DNA of 64,000 nucleotides from Oceanobacillus jeddahensis (GCF_000750635.1 NZ_CCDM010000001.1:1426001-1490000); one strand, 5' to 3'; positions 54,879 through 63,995 are shown, numbered from the stretch's first letter. A program made the numbers and translations. Notes: generated by a model from the letters alone, not told the origin.

Positions 54879-57752
54879 ATGCCAAGCAAATCTATAAAAA
54901 TTCAAGGTGCCAGAGCACATAATTTAAAAAATATAGATGTTGAAATTCCTAAAAATAAATTAGTTGTTCTTACAGGGCTTTCTGGTTCCGGGAAATCATC
55001 CCTCGCCTTTGATACGGTGTATGCAGAAGGACAACGCAGATATGTCGAGTCTTTATCTGCCTATGCCAGACAATTTTTAGGGCAAATGGATAAGCCGGAT
55101 GTCGATGTGATTGAAGGGTTATCGCCGGCCATTTCAATTGATCAAAAAACAACGAGTAAAAATCCAAGATCCACTGTGGGAACCGTAACAGAGATTTATG
55201 ATTATCTGCGTTTATTATTTGCTCGCGTAGGGAAACCAACCTGCCCCAATCATGGTATTGAAATCAGTTCACAAACTGTCCAGCAGATGGTTGACCGGGT
55301 GCTGGAGTATCCGGAAAGAACAAAACTGCAAATTTTAGCCCCTGTCGTATCAGGCAGAAAAGGAGAACACGTTAAAGTATTAGAAGACTTGAAAAAACAA
55401 GGTTATGTACGTATCCGCGTGGATGGAGACATGATGGAGGTTACGGACGATATTAACCTGGAAAAAAATAAAAAACACTCGATCGAAGTGGTTATCGATC
55501 GTATTGTTGTTAAAAGTGGCGTAGAAAGCCGCTTGAGTGATTCGTTGGAAGCAGCGCTAAAATTAGGAGACGGGAATGCGATTGTCGATGTGATTGACGA
55601 TGAAGAACTACTGTTCAGTGAAAATCATGCTTGTCCGATTTGCGGTTTTTCCATCGGGAAATTAGAGCCCCGTTTATTCTCGTTTAACAGTCCGTTTGGT
55701 GCTTGTACAAGCTGTGATGGATTAGGAACGAAGCTGGAAGTTGATATTGAACTGGTTATTCCGGATTGGGATAAGACGTTAAATGAACATGCGATTGCCC
55801 CTTGGGAACCAATCAGTTCACAGTATTATCCGCAGCTTTTGAAAAGCGTCTGCGATCATTATGCTATTCCAATGGATATTCCGGTGAAAGATATTCCTAA
55901 GGAACAAATGGACAAAATATTATATGGAAGCGGAAAAGAAAAAATTCATTTTTACTATGAGAATGATTTTGGCAGCGCACGTACAAAAGATGTTGCTTTT
56001 GAAGGTGTTCTAAAGAATGTGGAACGCAGATATAGAGAAACTTCTTCTGATTTTATACGTGAAACATTAGAAAAATATATGGCACAGAAAAATTGCCCGA
56101 CTTGTAAAGGAAACCGTCTAAACAAAGAAGCACTTGCTGTATTAATTGACGGAAAACATATCAGCCATGTGACGGATTTTTCCATTTTGGAATCCAAGGA
56201 TTTCTTTAACCAGCTTGAATTAAGTGACAAAGACCGTCAGATCGCACGCTTGATTTTAAGAGAGATTGATAATCGGCTATCCTTTTTAAATAATGTCGGT
56301 TTGGACTACTTAACGTTATCACGTTCGGCAGGAACGCTTTCCGGCGGAGAGGCACAGCGGATTCGTCTGGCGACACAAATCGGTTCTGCGTTAACAGGTG
56401 TTCTTTATGTGCTGGATGAACCTTCTATTGGACTGCATCAGCGCGATAATGACCGCCTGATTGAAACGCTCAAGCAGATGCGTGATCTGGATAATACGTT
56501 AATTGTTGTGGAGCATGATGAAGACACGATGCTTGCAGCAGATTGGCTGATTGATATTGGTCCCGGTGCCGGGGAGCATGGCGGAGAGATCGTTGCCAGT
56601 GATACACCGGAGAATGTGAAAACAAACGAACATTCCTTAACTGGGCGTTATTTATCTGGAAAAGAATTTATTCCTGTACCGGCAAAACGTAAAAAAGCGG
56701 ATAAGCGCAAAATAAAAGTTACCGGCGCATCGGAAAATAATTTGAAAAACGTATCAGCTGAAATTCCAATCGGTTTGATGACCGTTGTCACAGGTGTTTC
56801 CGGCTCCGGTAAAAGTACGCTGGTAAATGAGATTATCTACAAATCTTTAGCAAAAGAATTATATAAAGGAAAAGTAAAGCCGGGGAAATATCGAAGTATT
56901 AAAGGAATCGAGCATATTGAAAAAGTGATTGATATTGACCAGTCTCCAATTGGAAGAACACCGCGTTCCAATCCGGCTACCTATACGGGTGTATTTGACG
57001 ATATTCGTGATGTGTTTGCACAGACAAATGAAGCGAAAGTGCGGGGCTATAAAAAAGGGCGCTTCAGCTTTAATGTGAAGGGCGGCCGTTGTGAAGCCTG
57101 CCGTGGAGATGGCATTATCAAGATTGAAATGCATTTTCTGCCCGATGTGTATGTGCCTTGTGAGGTTTGTGATGGAGCGCGTTATAACCGGGAAACGCTG
57201 GAAGTAAAATATAAAGGCAAAAGTATATCCGATGTGCTGGAGATGCGTATTGAAGAAGCGCTGGACTTTTTCTCCGCTATTCCAAAAATTAAACGGAAGC
57301 TGCAAACCATCTATGATGTCGGCTTAGGGTATATTAAATTAGGTCAACCGGCAACTACCTTATCCGGCGGGGAAGCACAGCGTGTGAAATTGGCGAGTGA
57401 ACTGCATAAACGTTCAAACGGAAAGACGTTTTATATTCTGGATGAGCCGACAACAGGCCTTCATTCTGCTGATATTCGCCGTTTGCTGGACGTCTTGCAG
57501 CGCCTTGTAGATAATGGTGATTCTGTTTTAATTATCGAACATAACTTAGATGTGATTAAAAGTGCAGATCATATTATTGATTTAGGTCCAGAAGGCGGAG
57601 ACCGCGGCGGACAGATTATTGCAAAGGGAACGCCGGAGAAAATCGCCGAACAGGCAGATGTTTCTTATACAGGGAAATACCTTGGGCCTGTGTTAGAGCG
57701 GGATAAAGCACGTATGAATGACATGCTGAAAGAGAAAGTCAGCAGTAAATAA
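54879..57752 (+). CDS. uvrA: Excinuclease ABC subunit A
   Basis: 957-residue damage-recognition ATPase. Two ABC modules with Walker [13 protein letters not shown] (about 31) and [12 protein letters not shown] (about 640), signatures [12 protein letters not shown] and [12 protein letters not shown], and zinc modules with CPICGF...CTSC and CEACRGDG...CEVC. Length normal. Co-transcribed with uvrB from the SOS promoter. Confidence 0.97.
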   Translation: MPSKSIKIQGARAHNLKNIDVEIPKNKLVVLTGLSGSGKSSLAFDTVYAEGQRRYVESLSAYARQFLGQMDKPDVDVIEGLSPAISIDQKTTSKNPRSTVGTVTEIYDYLRLLFARVGKPTCPNHGIEISSQTVQQMVDRVLEYPERTKLQILAPVVSGRKGEHVKVLEDLKKQGYVRIRVDGDMMEVTDDINLEKNKKHSIEVVIDRIVVKSGVESRLSDSLEAALKLGDGNAIVDVIDDEELLFSENHACPICGFSIGKLEPRLFSFNSPFGACTSCDGLGTKLEVDIELVIPDWDKTLNEHAIAPWEPISSQYYPQLLKSVCDHYAIPMDIPVKDIPKEQMDKILYGSGKEKIHFYYENDFGSARTKDVAFEGVLKNVERRYRETSSDFIRETLEKYMAQKNCPTCKGNRLNKEALAVLIDGKHISHVTDFSILESKDFFNQLELSDKDRQIARLILREIDNRLSFLNNVGLDYLTLSRSAGTLSGGEAQRIRLATQIGSALTGVLYVLDEPSIGLHQRDNDRLIETLKQMRDLDNTLIVVEHDEDTMLAADWLIDIGPGAGEHGGEIVASDTPENVKTNEHSLTGRYLSGKEFIPVPAKRKKADKRKIKVTGASENNLKNVSAEIPIGLMTVVTGVSGSGKSTLVNEIIYKSLAKELYKGKVKPGKYRSIKGIEHIEKVIDIDQSPIGRTPRSNPATYTGVFDDIRDVFAQTNEAKVRGYKKGRFSFNVKGGRCEACRGDGIIKIEMHFLPDVYVPCEVCDGARYNRETLEVKYKGKSISDVLEMRIEEALDFFSAIPKIKRKLQTIYDVGLGYIKLGQPATTLSGGEAQRVKLASELHKRSNGKTFYILDEPTTGLHSADIRRLLDVLQRLVDNGDSVLIIEHNLDVIKSADHIIDLGPEGGDRGGQIIAKGTPEKIAEQADVSYTGKYLGPVLERDKARMNDMLKEKVSSK

Positions 57753-57761
57753 AGAAAACCG

Positions 57762-57807
57762 GTCCATCTTTAGAGTAAGATTTTGCTCTTTAGGTGGACT
57801 TTATTTT
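57762..57807 (+). terminator. Terminator of uvrBA
   Basis: GTCCATCTTTAGAG (57762-57775) pairs with CTCTTTAGGTGGAC (57786-57799), then TTTATTTTGG. Confidence 0.85.
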
Positions 57808-58175
57808 GGCAGTTAAAAAAGTATAAACTTATTTCCTGCATAAGTGCAACGGTTTTGATGGGGCGAGTAATCGCAGCAATGTTGTCATGTTAATGAACTT
57901 TCTTAAATTTAATACAGATAGCAAAAAATCTATCTAGCGACGGTTTTGATGGGACGAGTAATCGCAGTCCCAGAGGAAAAACATGGAGACTCCTGTGGGA
58001 AAGCGCAGTGGGAAGACCCCGCAGAAAAAAAGCGAACTTCTTTTTTTCGAGGAGGCTGAGCTCAAGCCCGCGGAAAGCGTAGTGTTTTTCCGTAGCGGTC
58101 GATTAACCTGACAACATTGGTAATCGCAGTCCCAGTCCCAACTAAGGTTGTCACCTAAAGGCTTGGTGACAATCA
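57808..58175. repeat. Nested repeat array (interrupted two-hairpin repeat)
   Basis: The two-hairpin repeat seen intact at 39316-39392 is split here: its left part is 57808-57850 (ends CTGCATAAGTGCAAC) and its right part begins at 58140 (AACTAAGGTTGTCACC). In between is a GGTTTTGATGGGGCGAGTAATCGCAG unit (57851-57876), itself interrupted by the MITE at 57877-58119, whose duplication GTAATCGCAG restarts the unit at 58120. No coding capacity in this 694-bp gap. Confidence 0.7.
57877..58119. mobile_element. 243-bp MITE with 10-bp target duplication (long copy)
   Basis: Ends CAATGTTGTCATGTTAA and TTAACCTGACAACATTG. Exact 10-bp direct repeats GTAATCGCAG at 57867-57876 and 58120-58129. The outer 60 and 40 bases match the 103-bp copy at 26980. 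The extra centre (about 57940-58079) holds another TTTTGATGGGACGAGTAATC unit and a GC-richer segment with GACTCCTGTGGGAAAGCG, of the kind scattered in Bacillaceae intergenic regions. Confidence 0.8.
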
Positions 58176-58446
58176 AATTTTCTAATGACGGAATAACAAA
58201 CTTTAAAAATATACGCAGATAAACATTTTTTAGAGCAAATCATAATGGTTCTACAGGAAAAATAGTTTATTTCATTAAACGATTGTAACCCAATCAGAAT
58301 ACTGTGTTATAATAGAACTTGAAAATATGACGAATGTAATTTCAAAATAATCTTCTTTAAAGCGCCGTTTTGTATAAATAAGCTATCTAATTGACGATTT
58401 GTCCACATTTCGATAGAGTTAAAGAATAAGAAGTGGAGGTTGAAAC

Positions 58447-58800
58447 ATGAAGCCGATAGAAATTGAAAAAGTTCAGCAGGCGCTGGACAGTTACTTAAAT
58501 AAAGAAGTGTATGTTCATTTGGAAACAACAAATGGAGCTTATGCGAATCATTTAGACGCCAATGCCTATACCGTTGGTGCATATATACGTAATGCAAAAG
58601 TAACCTATAAACAGGCAAAGATTATAGGAGAAGGAAATTCCTATCGTGTCGGTTTGAAAATGGAGCTTGGCTGGATTTATGCAGAAGGGCTGACGGACTG
58701 GACGATTTATCAGGAAGACCAATTGCTTTTGGCTGGTCATGACAGAGAAGGCCGGTTAATGGTGGCGTTAGAGATTAGTGAGACACCTTTTCATCAATAA
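58447..58800 (+). CDS. yojF: DUF1806 protein YojF
   Basis: 117-residue cytoplasmic beta-rich protein, the YojF family, nearly always encoded just before bshB2. Text such as LNKEVYVHLETTNGAYANHL and AYIRNAKVTYKQAKIIGEGN is typical. Function not established; the neighbour implies a link to bacillithiol metabolism. GGAGGTTG site before the ATG. Confidence 0.85.
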   Translation: MKPIEIEKVQQALDSYLNKEVYVHLETTNGAYANHLDANAYTVGAYIRNAKVTYKQAKIIGEGNSYRVGLKMELGWIYAEGLTDWTIYQEDQLLLAGHDREGRLMVALEISETPFHQ

Positions 58801-58843
58801 AAACGAAGGATATAGCTTGATTTTAGAAAGATAGGTGAACGTA

Positions 58844-59527
58844 ATGGAGAAACATGTTGTAGTTATTTATCCGCATCCGGATGATGAAGCATTTGGTGCA
58901 TCTGGATCGGTCGCACAGTTTCGAAGAGAGGGTGTGCCGGTAACATATTTATGTGGAACGTTAGGACAAATGGGGAGAAACATGGGAAATCCGACATTTG
59001 CAAATCGGGAATCCTTGCCTGAAATTCGTAAAAAAGAGTTGAAACAGGCATGTGAAACATTAGATATGGAATTGAAAATGCTCGGATACCGGGATAAAAC
59101 GATTGAATTTGAAGATAAACAAGAGGTAGCCGATCATTTAAGAAGTTATTTAGAAGAAATCAAACCTTCTCTTGTGATTACACACTATCCCGGCTATGCC
59201 GTACATCCAGATCATAATGCGCTGGGGGCTGCTGCAATTCAGGCAGTAGAAGATATGAATCCGGAAGAAAGACCGAAAGTTTGGGCGCAAGCTTTTTCAA
59301 ATGGTCATGAAGAAGATTTAGGAAGTCCTGATATTATCAATGATGTTCATGATACCTTTGATAAAAAGCTGCAAACAGTTTTATCTCACGACTCACAGGT
59401 GGCAGGTATGTTTGGCTGGTTTAAAAAGATGGATGAGATCGATGAAGAATTGAAAAATGAATTGATTGAACATCAGGCAATGGAACGTTTTTATACTTGG
59501 GATTTTGAAAAGAGCAGCTCCAAATAA
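58844..59527 (+). CDS. bshB2: Bacillithiol biosynthesis deacetylase BshB2
   Basis: 227-residue LmbE-family zinc deacetylase. Metal motif PHPDDEAFGASG (about 10-21) and the second ligand in HYPGYAVHPDHNALG (about 110-124). It removes the acetyl group from GlcNAc-malate in bacillithiol synthesis; BshB2 is the alternative to BshB1. ATG 58844 is chosen over GTG 58835, which overlaps the AGGTG site. 43 bases after yojF. Confidence 0.9.
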   Translation: MEKHVVVIYPHPDDEAFGASGSVAQFRREGVPVTYLCGTLGQMGRNMGNPTFANRESLPEIRKKELKQACETLDMELKMLGYRDKTIEFEDKQEVADHLRSYLEEIKPSLVITHYPGYAVHPDHNALGAAAIQAVEDMNPEERPKVWAQAFSNGHEEDLGSPDIINDVHDTFDKKLQTVLSHDSQVAGMFGWFKKMDEIDEELKNELIEHQAMERFYTWDFEKSSSK

Positions 59528-59662
59528 TTGTTTTGTTTAAAAAGCATAAGTAGCGGGAAAATAGAAATGAAACTTTTTCATTTCTATTTTCGTATGAAAA
59601 GATAGAAGCACACATATCCATGAATAAATAGATGCAAAACAATTACCTGAGGAGGTACTTTC

Positions 59663-59854
59663 ATGAAAAAATTATATCGTTCTGAAACCAATAAAATACT
59701 TGCCGGTGTCCTGGGCGGATTAGGAGAGTATTTAAATGTGGATCCGACACTGCTCCGGATTATCTTCTTAATCCTGCTTATCCCAAGCTTTTCTACATTA
59801 GCCATTGTTTATATCATTGCTGCATTTATTATGCCTAGAGGAGACGTGTATTAA
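59663..59854 (+). CDS. yvlC: PspC-domain membrane protein (YvlC-like)
   Basis: 63-residue protein consisting of one PspC domain: KKLYRSETNKILAGVLGGLG at the N-terminus, YLNVDPTLLRIIFLIL and a second hydrophobic stretch ending in FIMPRGD. Envelope-stress related in B. subtilis (YvlC, with YvlD). TGAGGAGG site. The ATG of the next gene overlaps its stop. Confidence 0.87.
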   Translation: MKKLYRSETNKILAGVLGGLGEYLNVDPTLLRIIFLILLIPSFSTLAIVYIIAAFIMPRGDVY

Positions 59855-60207
59855 TGTTACTTCGGGGGATTATTTCATTAGTCTTAAATGCTGTCGCGTT
59901 GATAGCAGTTGCCCAGATTTTTGATTCTTTTCATCTTGACGGGTTCGGTACAGCGCTGTTAGCGAGCTTGATTTTAGCTATCCTGAATATTTTTGTGAAG
60001 CCGATTTTAGTTATTCTAACATTGCCGATTACGGTGATTACATTTGGATTGTTTTTAATTGTTGTTAATGCGATTATATTGATGATTACGCAGGCGCTTA
60101 TCGGATCTGACTTTGTTATTGACGGGTTTGGTACAGCATTTATTGCATCGATTGTGATTTCATTGATTTCCATGATTTTAAACAGTGTTGTCCGGGATAT
60201 GCGGTAA
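59854..60207 (+). CDS. yvlD: Phage-holin-family-4-like membrane protein (YvlD-like)
   Basis: 117-residue protein with four hydrophobic segments and the family text ALLASLILAILNIFVKPILV and LTLPITVITFGLFLIVVNAI. Overlaps yvlC by one base (TAATG). The yvlCD pair is typical of Bacilli and responds to cell-envelope stress; YvlAB are not here. Confidence 0.87.
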   Translation: MLLRGIISLVLNAVALIAVAQIFDSFHLDGFGTALLASLILAILNIFVKPILVILTLPITVITFGLFLIVVNAIILMITQALIGSDFVIDGFGTAFIASIVISLISMILNSVVRDMR

Positions 60208-60247
60208 AAGGAAAGGGTCAGGTTATTGCCTGGCTTTTTCCTTTTTT
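60206..60247 (+). terminator. Terminator of yvlCD
   Basis: AAAAGGAAAGGGTCAGG pairs with CCTGGCTTTTTCCTTTT, with mismatches in the middle; T-run in the right arm. Confidence 0.75.
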
Positions 60248-60334
60248 AAGTATAAGGATTTAAAGAAAAAAGCCCTGTCAGCTCTAATATTTTTTAATTA
60301 AAAGCGACTAAAGCTTCGGACTTTTTTCATCCCA

Positions 60335-61111
60335 TTATTTTTCCTCGTTCTCTTTATACTGCTGCTCCATCGCTTTAGCGATTTCCTCCATATAAGCTTC
60401 TTCCTCTTTGGACCAGAAAGTTGGAGCTACAAAATCATCCGTCGCTTCAGCAGATTCTAATTGTTCCTCCCATTTATCGATATTTTTGGTAATGAGATCC
60501 TCCGGGACGATTTTCATAAACAAATCATTGATATTTAAAAACACCTGTTGCGCTTCTGGGGCATGGGGAGGAACGTTTTCTCGCATCAGCCTCTTTACTT
60601 CCGCCAAGATAGACAGCCATTCTCTATCTAATTTTTCACGTTCTTCCTTTGGTATATCTGTGAAAAGTGATGCAAAATCATCTGGAAAATGCTCCTGCAT
60701 CCACGCCTTTTGTTCTTCTTCAAATTCCATTCCGTGAAGCAACGAGGTGAGAACAGTCCAATCTAATGGGAAGTTATCATCTAAAAGCGCTTGCACATGA
60801 TCAATAGCTGCAATGGCACGGTCTAATTCTTCACGGTTATGCACCAATACTTTTCTTTGAACAGGAAGAGAATCAGCGAAATTGTCTAACGTGACTTCTT
60901 CTTTATCCAGCATTTCTTTGATCTCCTGAAGCGAGTAACCAATAAACTTTAATGATTGAATCCGCTGTAAGGTCGCGAGTTCTTCCAATCCGTAAAAACG
61001 ATGACCACTCTCATTTCTTTTGCTTGGATAAAGAATCCCGAGTTCTTCATAAAAACGCAGCGTCCGTGTTGAAAATCCGGTTTTTGCACCAAATTCTCCG
61101 ATGGTATACAT
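60335..61111 (-). CDS. MerR-family transcriptional regulator
   Basis: 258-residue regulator. N-terminal MerR winged HTH (MYTIGEFGAKTGFSTRTLRF, then LEELATLQRIQSLKFIGYSL), a coiled-coil dimer helix (about 78-105), and a long C-terminal domain (about 115-250) resembling the TipAS/multidrug-binding class, without the Cys residues of metal sensors. ATG 61111 has AAAGGAG 7-8 bases upstream; a longer frame exists but reads through the promoter. The 19-bp-spaced promoter directly upstream points to autoregulation. No target gene is adjacent on the same strand. Confidence 0.85.
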   Translation of the reverse strand: MYTIGEFGAKTGFSTRTLRFYEELGILYPSKRNESGHRFYGLEELATLQRIQSLKFIGYSLQEIKEMLDKEEVTLDNFADSLPVQRKVLVHNREELDRAIAAIDHVQALLDDNFPLDWTVLTSLLHGMEFEEEQKAWMQEHFPDDFASLFTDIPKEEREKLDREWLSILAEVKRLMRENVPPHAPEAQQVFLNINDLFMKIVPEDLITKNIDKWEEQLESAEATDDFVAPTFWSKEEEAYMEEIAKAMEQQYKENEEK

Positions 61112-61134
61112 CTGAATCAGCTCCTTTACAGATA

Positions 61135-61165
61135 AGTATAACGGTTTCCGTAACGTGAAGTGCAA
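61135..61165 (-). promoter_or_regulatory. MerR-type promoter/operator with 19-bp spacer
   Basis: On the minus strand TTGCAC (61165-61160) and TATACT (61140-61135) are separated by exactly 19 bases. The spacer contains the dyad TTACGGAAACCGTTA (last bases reach into the -10). A long spacer with an internal dyad is the hallmark of MerR-controlled promoters. Confidence 0.75.
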
Positions 61166-61177
61166 GAGGAAAAACAT

Positions 61178-61518
61178 AGGTGTTTGTCAGAACCGGGTGC
61201 AGGGAACATTTTTAATAGCAGCATGAAAGGAACGGATAAAAAGGATGTGAAAGGGCAGGGAAGATTAATGAAAAACTATTTATTTTTGGTCATGCTTTCA
61301 TTATTATTTATAAATTTGGTCAATTAGTTATCCAGTCTTCTTTGAGTTATATTGTTTGAGTTTAGGGGAGGCAAGGGATTATTACGTTTCAGCTTGCCCT
61401 GTGGAACGGATAGGCATGCAGCGTTATCTAAGATAGATTGACAACAAATTAATCTTTTAGAGCCACATTGTCTCATACGTGGATCTATATTTAATTATTT
61501 GAAAAGAGAAGCAATAAT
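61178..61518. other. Gene-poor stretch
   Basis: No supported gene. A 19-codon frame at 61268-61327 (MKNYLFLVMLSLLFINLVN) after a GGGAAG site reads like an isolated hydrophobic or signal-peptide remnant. Otherwise AT-rich sequence without clear hairpins. Confidence 0.4.
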
Positions 61519-61668
61519 ATGGTGATTACGCCAAGTTACTTACCGTCATGGTTTCTTTTAATCATTATTGGTGCCGACGTTGGTTTCTGTTTCTCAAGCT
61601 TTTCACATATTTTAAAGATAAATCCAACATACAATCAAAAGGATTCACGAAGTATGTTTATGAATTAA
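61519..61668 (+). CDS. Hypothetical 49-residue protein with one hydrophobic segment
   Basis: ATG 61519 with only a weak purine-rich AAAAGAGAA upstream. One hydrophobic stretch (WFLLIIIGADVGFCFSSF) and a polar C-terminus. Not recognised; may be a chance frame or a remnant. Confidence 0.25.
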   Translation: MVITPSYLPSWFLLIIIGADVGFCFSSFSHILKINPTYNQKDSRSMFMN

Positions 61669-61700
61669 AATGATAAATAGATCCCCCATCTAAAACAAAT

Positions 61701-62234
61701 TTACTCTCCTGTATCAATTTCAACATTTATAAATTGGTCCATTATTTCCTCTAATTCCTCTTTATCGACATTAGGTGCGTCCCGTATATGGAATGTAACA
61801 CCAGGATTATTTTGATCCATATTTGTATCGAAAGTAATATTATCGTCCATATCATTTTCGCTTAAGTAATCCCGGATGATGCTGTCAATATCCCCTTCTA
61901 ACTTTTCTAATCTTGCTTCTTCCGCCGATGTCTGTTCAATTTCTAAATCATATTCATCTGTTAAATCGTATTGATCCATTTTAGCTGCAATATCAGAATG
62001 GAACGCCTCCATATTAACGGTATCACTATTAATTTCAAAAAATAAATTACCGTCGTTCTTGCCTCGAGTCCTGCCACCTATAGAAGCACGTAAGTCATAG
62101 TTCTCATTTGCATATTCAAGTATTTCTGACAACGCGTCATCCTCTTCTTTTTCTTCTTCAAAAAAGTCATTTGAAAATATAGCGATAAGTATAATAAAAA
62201 CAACAACCCCTGAAAGTAAAATTATCTTTTTCAT
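61701..62234 (-). CDS. Membrane-anchored protein, tandem paralogue 1
   Basis: 177 residues. N-terminal membrane anchor (KKIILLSGVVVFIILIAIFS) without a lipobox, then an acidic soluble domain outside the membrane. Shares with the next gene the pattern FFEINSDTVNM.AFHSDI.AKM..YDL.D.Y..EIEQT(S/T)(A/S)EE and a C-terminal V(D)KEELEE(I/L)M. A GAGAGAGG site precedes the ATG. Not recognised as a characterised family; possibly one of the Bacillus DUF4030-type proteins, unverified. Confidence 0.7.
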   Translation of the reverse strand: MKKIILLSGVVVFIILIAIFSNDFFEEEKEEDDALSEILEYANENYDLRASIGGRTRGKNDGNLFFEINSDTVNMEAFHSDIAAKMDQYDLTDEYDLEIEQTSAEEARLEKLEGDIDSIIRDYLSENDMDDNITFDTNMDQNNPGVTFHIRDAPNVDKEELEEIMDQFINVEIDTGE

Positions 62235-62278
62235 TATAGAACCTCTCTCTTCATTTCTCTATAAAAATACTTAACCGA

Positions 62279-62306
62279 CTGTCTAAAATGTAAGTGTTCA
62301 CCTTAA
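62279..62306 (-). promoter_or_regulatory. Conserved upstream motif of paralogue 1 (same at 62949-62974 for paralogue 2)
   Basis: Minus-strand TGAACACTTACATTTTAGAC followed by AGTC upstream of paralogue 1, and TGAACATTTACATTTTAGAC followed by AGTC upstream of paralogue 2. The spacers around it have diverged while this block stays nearly identical. GAAC and GTC about 16 bases apart recall ECF sigma promoters, but the match is partial. Confidence 0.45.
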
Positions 62307-62360
62307 GAAGGACTTTGTTAGTTGCCCGTAAATGTGTAAAAGGAAGAGGGGGAAATGAAC

Positions 62361-62888
62361 TTATTCCTCAACCTCAATTTCAACATCTAAAAAATGTTCC
62401 ATTAATTCTTCTAACTCCACTTTATCAAAATTAGAATCGTCAGGCACGGATAGATTAATGTTTACGTTTTCATCAATCGTTGCTTCATAACCAATATCAT
62501 CGCCCATCCCGTTCTCTTTTAAATAATCATTAACTATCTCGATCATCGTTGATTCATACCTTTCCAATGTTTCTTCTTCCGAGGTCGTCTGTTCAATTTC
62601 TATGGTATATTTATCCGCTAAATCATATTCCTTCAATTTATCCAGTATATCTGAATGAAATTTATTAATGTCAACTGTATCACTATTGACATCAAAAAAT
62701 AGCACGGATTCTCCATTTTCTTCAGATATAGCTGCCGTATATACCACGTAATAATCAACTGCATAATCCAGTATTTCTTCCCTGACAAGTTCTTCTTCAT
62801 CTCTATCTTCTACAGGAAAAATATCGGAGAATACAGCAATGAGTATAATAAAAACAAGAATTCCTGAAAATATAATTATTTTTTTCAT
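62361..62888 (-). CDS. Membrane-anchored protein, tandem paralogue 2
   Basis: 175 residues, clearly homologous to the neighbouring 177-residue protein over its whole length: anchor KKIIIFSGILVFIILIAVFS, then LFFDVNSDTVDINKFHSDIL, EIEQTTSEEETLERYE and NFDKVELEELMEHFLDVEIE. Both genes keep the same upstream sequence (TTACATTTTAGACAGTC), so the duplication included the promoter. Function unknown. Confidence 0.7.
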   Translation of the reverse strand: MKKIIIFSGILVFIILIAVFSDIFPVEDRDEEELVREEILDYAVDYYVVYTAAISEENGESVLFFDVNSDTVDINKFHSDILDKLKEYDLADKYTIEIEQTTSEEETLERYESTMIEIVNDYLKENGMGDDIGYEATIDENVNINLSVPDDSNFDKVELEELMEHFLDVEIEVEE

Positions 62889-63111
62889 AGTATCTAGAAC
62901 CTTTCTTATTTCATTTCTTTAAATAAATAGTAACAAGGAAATAGTAGACTGTCTAAAATGTAAATGTTCATATAAAGTGGTGTTTTGTTATAATTTAGGT
63001 AGAGCCTTGAGCAGTAGGGCGAGAGGAATAGATCCATCGTTGAATTATCAGTTACCAGCCAAATCAAGCCATCCTTTCTTTTATGAAAAGATGACGAATG
63101 GAGGATAACGA

Positions 63112-63432
63112 ATGAACGTGAAGAAAAATTATGGATTTTGGTCCATGTTATCAAGCATAATGGGTTTGATCCTTTTAATAGCTTCTTATGCAGTTGCTCC
63201 TGACGAACCGCAAGGAATGGTCACAATTGGAATACTGGTTATCTTTGTCACGGCAATTTTATTTTTGGTTTTAGGGATGATTGGAAGCACGCGTGCGATG
63301 AAGCAGCAGGAAAAGGGAAGAAAAAAATATGTCGGTATTTTCCTGCCCGTTCTGATTCTCTTATTTGTTGTATTGGTTCCCATTCTTATGGCAATAGGGT
63401 TTATATTAAATGATAACTCTTCATTGAAATGA
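63112..63432 (+). CDS. Small membrane protein of unknown function
   Basis: 106 residues with three predicted membrane helices (about 11-28, 36-57, 75-98), with a basic loop RAMKQQEKGRKKY between the second and third. ATGGAGGAT site upstream of ATG. Not recognised. Followed by a bidirectional hairpin and a convergent small gene. Confidence 0.65.
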   Translation: MNVKKNYGFWSMLSSIMGLILLIASYAVAPDEPQGMVTIGILVIFVTAILFLVLGMIGSTRAMKQQEKGRKKYVGIFLPVLILLFVVLVPILMAIGFILNDNSSLK

Positions 63433-63457
63433 GAGAAGCGTTCTTTAGCTCTCTCTC
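63431..63457. terminator. Bidirectional hairpin between convergent small genes
   Basis: ATGAGAGA and TCTCTCAT arms around AGCGTTCTTTAGCTC. It lies between the 106-residue + strand gene and the 32-residue minus-strand frame. Confidence 0.5.
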
Positions 63458-63459
63458 AT

Positions 63460-63558
63460 TCAGGAGAACAGTAGACCTCCTGAAAACATTGCTATAATAC
63501 TAAGAACTGCCAGCACAATGAGTATGATCAGTAATATGTTTTTCACTTTTTTAGACAT
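63460..63558 (-). CDS. Hypothetical 32-residue single-helix membrane peptide
   Basis: Minus-strand ATG at 63558 with AAGGGGAAG 5 bases upstream, a strong site. The product is basic (MSKKVKN) followed by one hydrophobic helix (ILLIILIVLAVLSIIAMF) and a short SGGLLFS tail. Such tiny membrane peptides are common in Bacilli but not recognisable by sequence alone. Too short for certainty. Confidence 0.5.
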   Translation of the reverse strand: MSKKVKNILLIILIVLAVLSIIAMFSGGLLFS

Positions 63559-63665
63559 GATTCTTCCCCTTAAAGGTTTTAAAGTTGAAGGACTTCATTC
63601 ATAATTCCTATTTTAACAATCTTTTTTGATATGTGAAGTACAACCTTTATTATCTCCGTTCTCCA

Positions 63666-63830
63666 ATTATCACGGAGAACCAATCGCCCGTAAAACTTCC
63701 GCCTCCAAATAAAGAAGGAACTTACATTTATTTAGATGGAAGATAACGGGTGCTAATTCCCTGAATCACTCAACTAATCATTCAGTGGGAGAAGGGCGCT
63801 AACTCCCACTGAATGAAGTTTCGTTTTATC
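63666..63830 (+). repeat. TTTAT-flanked structured repeat, copy E (165 bp)
   Basis: Begins ATTATCACGGAGAACC, with an extra AATC before GCCCGT, and ends AGTTTCGTTTTATC. In the first stem the pair CTTCC/GGAAG replaces CTCCC/GGGAG of the other copies, a compensatory change. Second stem ATTCAGTGGGAG with CTCCCACTGAAT. Confidence 0.85.
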
Positions 63831-63899
63831 GTAAAATAGTATTTTCCTTTGAATACGAACTTGTTGACGATAAAAAACCTCCTGTGATACCCTTTTTTA

Positions 63900-63911
63900 G
63901 AACGAATGTTC
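63900..63911. promoter_or_regulatory. SOS-box-like sequence (possible LexA site)
   Basis: GAACGAATGTTC carries both core half-sites GAAC and GTTC with 4 bases between. The flanking bases are A rather than C/G. TATAAT follows at 63922-63927. No gene start is visible in the last 90 bases on the + strand. Confidence 0.45.
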
Positions 63912-63952
63912 AGTATTGATGTATAATTATTTTTTATTCAATCTTTAGCATG

Positions 63953-63995
63953 TGGAATAAAGCTTCTATGTTGTTTGAAAAGTAAGCTTTATTCC
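63953..63995. terminator. Hairpin at the right window edge
   Basis: GGAATAAAGCTT and AAGCTTTATTCC form a 12-bp stem around a 17-base loop; probably the terminator of a gene beyond the window or of a short transcript. Confidence 0.5.
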
